A DNA stretch of 64,000 nt, from the NCBI RefSeq assembly GCF_002024505.1, contig NZ_CP019402.1, positions 3,348,001-3,412,000 on the forward strand. The letters run 5' to 3'. Made by a program: the position numbers and the translations under genes. Origin of the DNA: Plantibacter flavus (GTDB lineage Bacteria; Actinomycetota; Actinomycetes; Actinomycetales; Microbacteriaceae). Of the stretch, positions 60,037 to 64,000 are shown one piece after another. A model generated the notes under the pieces. The model was not told the DNA's origin, searched no databases, and saw only the letters and a list, made by a program, of their open reading frames with translations. Within the stretch, counting starts at the first letter, position 1. Every line of letters starts with the position of its first letter.

Positions 60037-61394
60037 GGCGCGATCGTCGCGACCGGACGCCCGGTCAGCAGTGACTCGTTCCCGGCGATGCCGACCGAGA
60101 TCGCCCGCACGCCGTCGTCGTAGCCGGCGGGGCGTCCCAGTTCGTCCTCGGTGACGCGGTCGAACAGGTGCCGTAGCAGGAACGCGTCGCCGCCGCCGTG
60201 TCCGCCGACGCCCTCGGGAATCTCGATCTCGCGGGCCTCCTCCCAGTGGCGTTGCAGCACGAGGCGTTCTCCGCGCGAACGCACCGGAGCGACGGACGCG
60301 GCGCCGTCCGCGGTCTCGCCGTCGCCGCTCAGGCTCGGGTCGAGGACGACGCGCCCGTCGGCCCCCACGAGCACGGCGGCGCGCTCCACGACCTCGAGCT
60401 CGACCCTGCCCTCCGTCCCGTTGATGGAGACGCGGTACCCCTCCCACGGCGCGTGGGCGTTCAGGGAGTAGCTGAGCGAGGCGCCCCCGTCGTACTCGAC
60501 GAGGACGGACAGGTTGTCCTCGATGTCGATCCCGGGCGAGAAGACGTCGCGGTCGCGCAGGTATCCGTCGTGCTGCTCGGCCCGCAGGTAGAGCGACTCG
60601 AGCCGCGGGTCGTCACGCAGGTCGAGGGCGAACGGGTCGTTCGGGCGATCGCGAGCCGCCGCCTCGGCGTCGTCCGGTACCGATCCACGTCCCGGACGCG
60701 CAGCGAGCCCGCGTTCGGCCGCGTTGGCATCGCCGTAGAAGCGGAGGCCGCCGGTGGCGTAGACGGAGGCCGGCCGAGCCCCGATCCACCAGTTGACGAG
60801 GTCGAAGTGGTGCGACGCCTTGTGGATGAGGAGGCCGCCGGAATGCTCCTTCTCACGGTGCCAGCGGCGGAAGTAGTCGGCGCCGTGCACGGTGTCGAGC
60901 ACCCACTCGAAGTGCACACCCGTCACCCGTCCGATCCCACCGTCCTGCACGATGCGGCGCAGCTCCGAGTTCCGCGGACTGTAGCGGTAGTTGAAGGTCG
61001 TGACGACGTTCCGGCCGCTCTCGGCGACGGCCGCCGCGATGCGCTCGACGCCCTCGCGGTCGATGGTGAGCGGCTTCTCGACGACGACGTCGGCACCGGC
61101 GAGGAGCGCGCGGGAGACGATCTCGGCGTGCGTGAAGTCGGGGGTCGTCACGATCACCCGGTCGACGCGCTGCTCGGCGATCATCCGCTCGACGTCGTCC
61201 GGGCCGTATCGAGCCGGCAGCGGGACACCCTGCTCGGCGAGGACCCCCTCGTAGTGGTCGAGCCGACCGGGGTTGCTGTCGCTCCAGGCGACGAGCTCGG
61301 CGACGTCGGCGTGTGGGCCGACGATGGCGTCGAGGTACATCTGCGAGCGGTGTCCGGTGCCGATGAGGGCGTAGCGTTCGCGGGTCGTGGTCAT
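60033..61394 (-). CDS. Gfo/Idh/MocA-family oxidoreductase, long form
   Basis: 453-residue NAD(P)-dependent sugar dehydrogenase-like protein. The Rossmann motif is YALIGTGHRSQMYLDAI, VVEKPLTIDREG holds the EKP, and the block FNYRYSPRNSELRRIV...FEWVLDTVHGADYFRRWHREKEHSGGLLIHKASHHFDLVNWWIG is typical of a long subgroup with a conserved tandem His. The start ATG overlaps the DUF6807 stop and its own stop overlaps the hydrolase start. It shares an operon with a sugar transporter and a DUF6807 protein. Confidence 0.87.
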   Translation of the reverse strand: MTTTRERYALIGTGHRSQMYLDAIVGPHADVAELVAWSDSNPGRLDHYEGVLAEQGVPLPARYGPDDVERMIAEQRVDRVIVTTPDFTHAEIVSRALLAGADVVVEKPLTIDREGVERIAAAVAESGRNVVTTFNYRYSPRNSELRRIVQDGGIGRVTGVHFEWVLDTVHGADYFRRWHREKEHSGGLLIHKASHHFDLVNWWIGARPASVYATGGLRFYGDANAAERGLAARPGRGSVPDDAEAAARDRPNDPFALDLRDDPRLESLYLRAEQHDGYLRDRDVFSPGIDIEDNLSVLVEYDGGASLSYSLNAHAPWEGYRVSINGTEGRVELEVVERAAVLVGADGRVVLDPSLSGDGETADGAASVAPVRSRGERLVLQRHWEEAREIEIPEGVGGHGGGDAFLLRHLFDRVTEDELGRPAGYDDGVRAISVGIAGNESLLTGRPVATIAP

Positions 61395-62401
61395 TCGCGT
61401 GGATCCTTCCGGGTCGGTGCGGCGGGCGTTGCGATGGGCGCGCTGTCGTGGTGATCGGAACGGCCCGAACGCGAGCGTTCGAGTGCGTCGCGACCGGATG
61501 CGGCGAGCGCCACAGCCCGGCCGTCACCGGCTGCCCCGTCGGCGACGACGACGGCGTAGCGGAACTCGAGGGTCTCGTCGGCTCCGAACGGCAGCTCCTC
61601 GCTGAAGAAGGGGGCCGGGCAGAGTCCGGCGAACTCCTCGGTGCGCGCGAACCACTGCGGCGGGTGCGCGGGGTTCCGGACGTCGTCGACGATGACGATG
61701 CTCGACGCCACGGCCGTTCCGTCGTGGAGGCCGGTGAACCCCATCCACGCGTGGCGGGTGCCGCGCAGCTCCTCGCCGCCGCTCCCGTCGGGGGTGTGGA
61801 GGGTGCCGCCGGTGAAGGATCGTGGGCCGCGCCAGAAGAGCCCGCCGTAGCCGGCGTTCTCCCGACCCTTCGTCGTGGGCGACCCGATCGACAGGTCCCG
61901 GCCGGAGACGTTGCGCATCCGGGTCTCGAAGGTCAGCGTCCAGTCCCCGGCGGCCGGTCGCACCGTGAGCGCGCGTTCCTCGTCGACGACGTGCCGACCG
62001 TCCTCCGTGATCCAGGTGAGCGTGTGCGCGAACCGCACCTCGCCCGGGTCGGCACGGACGTCCGTGACCGCGACGTGCTCGGAGCGGCCGTTGTTCGCGA
62101 GTTGTTCGTAGGCGGTCCCGGTGAAGGTCGGGCCGCCCCAGAAGTTGTCGTCGCCGACGTGCGGGAGTGCCCACGCGATCCCGGTGTGCCAGACGTGGTC
62201 GTGCGGTCTGGCCAGCGTCACGAGCGCGCCACCTGCCGTGCGCACCGGGTGGAGGTACGGCTTCGGCGATTCGCGCTGGACCGTGTCCGGACGGTAGGTG
62301 TACCGCAGGATGTCGATCCCGTCGAGATGCACGGTGACGGCCGAACCGACCTCGTGCGTCAGCGCGAGACCGGTCGGACGGGTGCGGTGGTCGGTCGTCA
62401 C
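61391..62401 (-). CDS. DUF6807 (PmoA-like) family protein
   Basis: 336-residue stand-alone DUF6807 protein. Conserved blocks are YLHPVRTAGGALVTLARPHDHVWHTGIAWALP, FWGGPTF, NNGRSEHVAVTDV, IGSPTTKGRENAGYGGLFWRGPR and HAWMGFTG. The family is annotated PmoA-like without a proven activity; the His-Asp-His cluster (HDHVWH) suggests metal or sugar binding. The GTG start at 62401 follows GAGGGGATCCC. A fused homologue is part of the LacI chimera at 51206-53236. It is coupled to the oxidoreductase, which suggests that they act on the same sugar. Confidence 0.85.
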   Translation of the reverse strand: MTTDHRTRPTGLALTHEVGSAVTVHLDGIDILRYTYRPDTVQRESPKPYLHPVRTAGGALVTLARPHDHVWHTGIAWALPHVGDDNFWGGPTFTGTAYEQLANNGRSEHVAVTDVRADPGEVRFAHTLTWITEDGRHVVDEERALTVRPAAGDWTLTFETRMRNVSGRDLSIGSPTTKGRENAGYGGLFWRGPRSFTGGTLHTPDGSGGEELRGTRHAWMGFTGLHDGTAVASSIVIVDDVRNPAHPPQWFARTEEFAGLCPAPFFSEELPFGADETLEFRYAVVVADGAAGDGRAVALAASGRDALERSRSGRSDHHDSAPIATPAAPTRKDPRE

Positions 62402-62438
62402 GGGATCCCCTCGGATGAAGCGGTGGTGGAGCTGCCGG

Positions 62439-62481
62439 TCGACCGGCTCGGGGAACGGACGTCGTTCCCCGAGCCGGTCGA
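62439..62481. repeat. 19-bp perfect hairpin between binding protein and DUF6807 gene
   Basis: TCGACCGGCTCGGGGAACG (62439-62457) and its exact complement (62463-62481) surround a 5-base loop. It is a variant of the TCGACAGGCTCAGGGA repeat in inverted pair form, placed 14 bp after a binding-protein stop, as at 28182-28237. Confidence 0.85.
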
Positions 62482-62495
62482 GGGCTGTGGCCGGG

Positions 62496-63809
62496 TCAGC
62501 CGGCGGCGACCGCGGCCTTGAGGTCCTTGATGAACCCCTCGGCGGCCTGATCGGGCGTGTTCTTCCCGAAGAGGACCTGCTCGGTGTACTGCTTCACGAG
62601 CGCCTCGATCGCGCTGCCACCGGCGGGCGTGACGGTCGGCGGCTCACCGATGTCGTCGGCGAGCCCGTCGAGGAACTCGACGACCGCCTGGTCGGTCTCT
62701 GCCAGCTTCGGCGTGATGTACTCGCGGATCTTCGTGTTGGCCGGGACGCCGCGCTCGGTGAGGAGCGAGTCGGCCGCGGTCTCGCTGTTGGCGAGGAAGT
62801 CGATGAACAGCGCCGCCTCGGCGGGGTGCTCGGTCCGGGCGGACGCCGACCAGTACATCGACGGCTTGTAGTACGCCGACTCGTCGGCCCCACCGTCGAC
62901 GGTCGGGATCCGGAGGAGTTCGAGCGGCGAACCGCTCGCCTCGGTCAGGGCCGTCAGCTGGCTGTTCCACCAGGGGGCGAACGCCGCGGCGTTGGTCGCG
63001 GTGAAGGATTCGGCGAGCCCACCGGCCTGCTTCTCGACGATCGCGGACGCCGGCGGCGTCGCACCGTCGTTCACGAGCTCGAGCAGGTACGTCCACCAGG
63101 AGGCGAGCGTCTCCGGCTTGATGGACACCTCGCCCTTGTCGTTGTACAGCTCGTCGCCGTGCTGACGGGCCCAGTTGTTCAGGCCACCGTCCTCGAAGCC
63201 GAAGGGCTGGAAGCCGTAGACCGATCCGCCACCGGCTGCCGAGACCTGCTCGCTCAGCACGGTGAAGTCGTCCCAGGTCCAGGTCTCGTCGTCGGGCATC
63301 TCGATGCCGGCCGCGGCGAGCAGGTTCGGGTTCACGACGATGGAGTAGCTCGTGATCCCCGAGGGGATGCCGTAGAGCGAATCGTTGACCGTGCCGGACG
63401 TCAGCGTCTCCTTGGGGAAGTCTCCGAGGTCGAGGTGGTCGGTCACGGTGTTGAGGTCGAGGAGCGCGCCGCGGTCGCCGTAGGTGGCGATGTACTTCTC
63501 GTCCATCTGGATGATGTCGGGGGTGTCGTTCGCCGCCGTCTCGGTGGCGAGCTTGTCCCAGTACCCGGCCCAGTCCGTGAACTGCGGCTCGATGGTGATG
63601 TTCGGGTGTTCCTTCTCGAAGGCCGCGATGACCTCCTGCGTGGCCGCCGTGCGGGCGTCGTTGCCCCACCAGGTGAAGCGGAGGGTGACGGGCTCGTCGG
63701 ACAGTTCGGTGGCGGCGTCGCCTCCGGCGCTGCAGCCGGCGAGGAGGAGGGCGGCGACGGCTCCCGTCGCGATGAAGCCGGCGGCTCTGCCGTGCTTGCT
63801 GATGCTCAT
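62496..63809 (-). CDS. ABC sugar-binding lipoprotein
   Basis: 437-residue family-1 solute-binding protein. The signal peptide ends in lipobox LAGC (Cys26). The mature strand EPVTLRFTWWGNDARTAATQEVIAAFEKEHPNITIEPQ and PDIIQMDEKYIATYGDRGALLDLN are characteristic of CUT1 binding proteins for oligosaccharides. The start ATG at 63809 follows GAAAGGGAACAGC. Here the permease precedes it and a hairpin plus the DUF6807 gene follow. The ligand is unknown. The GGTGCTG-rich 117-bp stretch before it is low complexity. Confidence 0.92.
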   Translation of the reverse strand: MSISKHGRAAGFIATGAVAALLLAGCSAGGDAATELSDEPVTLRFTWWGNDARTAATQEVIAAFEKEHPNITIEPQFTDWAGYWDKLATETAANDTPDIIQMDEKYIATYGDRGALLDLNTVTDHLDLGDFPKETLTSGTVNDSLYGIPSGITSYSIVVNPNLLAAAGIEMPDDETWTWDDFTVLSEQVSAAGGGSVYGFQPFGFEDGGLNNWARQHGDELYNDKGEVSIKPETLASWWTYLLELVNDGATPPASAIVEKQAGGLAESFTATNAAAFAPWWNSQLTALTEASGSPLELLRIPTVDGGADESAYYKPSMYWSASARTEHPAEAALFIDFLANSETAADSLLTERGVPANTKIREYITPKLAETDQAVVEFLDGLADDIGEPPTVTPAGGSAIEALVKQYTEQVLFGKNTPDQAAEGFIKDLKAAVAAG

Positions 63810-63926
63810 GCTGTTCCCTTTCGAATCGATCGATCCGGATCCGATGCTGCTGGATCCGGTGGTGCTGGGTCTGGTGCTGGTGGTCTGGTGCGGGTGCTGC
63901 GGTGGTGCGGGTCGGTGGGTCGTGCC

Positions 63927-64000
63927 TCACTTGCCGCCGGTCGTCGCGATGCCCTTCAAGAGGAACCGCTGACCGAACAGGAAGACGAGGAAGATCGGCA
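63927..64000 (-). CDS. ABC sugar transporter permease, C-terminal fragment at window edge
   Basis: Only the last 24 codons are in the window. The frame reads PIFLVFLFGQRFLLKGIATTGGK then stop, which is the usual end of a MalG/UgpE-type CUT1 permease. It belongs to the transporter of the binding protein at 62496-63809; the rest lies to the right of base 64000. Confidence 0.85.
   Translation of the reverse strand, partial: PIFLVFLFGQRFLLKGIATTGGK

Noticed and set aside
1..64000. Prophage, integrase or insertion sequence
   Set aside because: No transposase, integrase or phage structural gene is visible; palindromic elements are the only mobile-like DNA.

Overview
The window is high-GC DNA (roughly 70 percent by eye) with actinobacterial codon use, frequent GTG starts, ATGA/GTGA stop-start overlaps and lipoprotein-type sugar-binding proteins. 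The gene content points to a plant- or soil-associated member of the Microbacteriaceae or a close relative. This placement is an inference from style and content; no rRNA or other marker gene is present. I found no tRNA, rRNA, CRISPR array, phage or insertion sequence.

Layout. 1-3.7 kb: an alpha-L-arabinofuranosidase (cut by the left edge) and two tandem LacI-family paralogues. 3.8-6.8 kb: PAP2 phosphatase, YchJ-like protein and a Bcr/CflA-type MFS exporter, separated by palindromic elements. 7.1-11.9 kb: an HSP90-like chaperone translationally coupled to a 960-residue TPR-like protein. 12-17.6 kb: a cyclase-family hydrolase and a coupled operon of ABC sugar transporter plus GH29 alpha-L-fucosidase. 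19.2-29.4 kb: a long minus-strand cluster with a ChvE/GguAB-type sugar ABC transporter, a degenerate frameshifted ABC-ATPase paralogue and araB-araD-araA. 29.9-36 kb: serine hydrolase, LacI, ROK, GNAT and small proteins. 36.2-42.5 kb: a six-gene operon of two Gfo/Idh/MocA oxidoreductases, a ThuA-like protein and an ABC sugar transporter. 42.7-46.7 kb: LacI regulator, xylA, xylB. 46.8-53.2 kb: a frameshifted quinone-oxidoreductase-like gene and an operon of a LacI-DUF6807 fusion, oxidoreductase, M24-like protein and glycerate kinase. 53.4-58.1 kb: an oxidative aldarate/uronate operon (SDR, KdgD, enolase-superfamily enzyme, semialdehyde dehydrogenase). 58.6-64 kb: hydrolase, oxidoreductase, stand-alone DUF6807 protein, sugar-binding protein and a permease cut by the right edge.

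How the genes work together. The window is a plant-polysaccharide sugar island. L-arabinose is released by the GH51 enzyme and converted by AraA/B/D to xylulose-5-phosphate. D-xylose enters the same intermediate through XylA/B. Fucosides are handled by GH29. Sugar acids are probably oxidised to alpha-ketoglutarate by the KdgD operon. At least three local LacI-type circuits can be read from matched operators: TACAACGTTGTA (abfA, lacI, araB), ATGTGACCGTTCACAT (ABC transporter and lacI) and CGAAATATTTCG (lacI/xylA and the six-gene operon). A fourth, GAGAAACCGGTTTCTC, sits between the LacI-DUF6807 and KdgD operons.

The most unusual non-coding content is a dense set of intergenic palindromes of several unrelated families, including a 200-bp tandem array at 58125-58600. 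The most unusual protein content is the HSP90-TPR pair, the LacI-DUF6807 chimera and the Walker-less ABC-ATPase paralogue.
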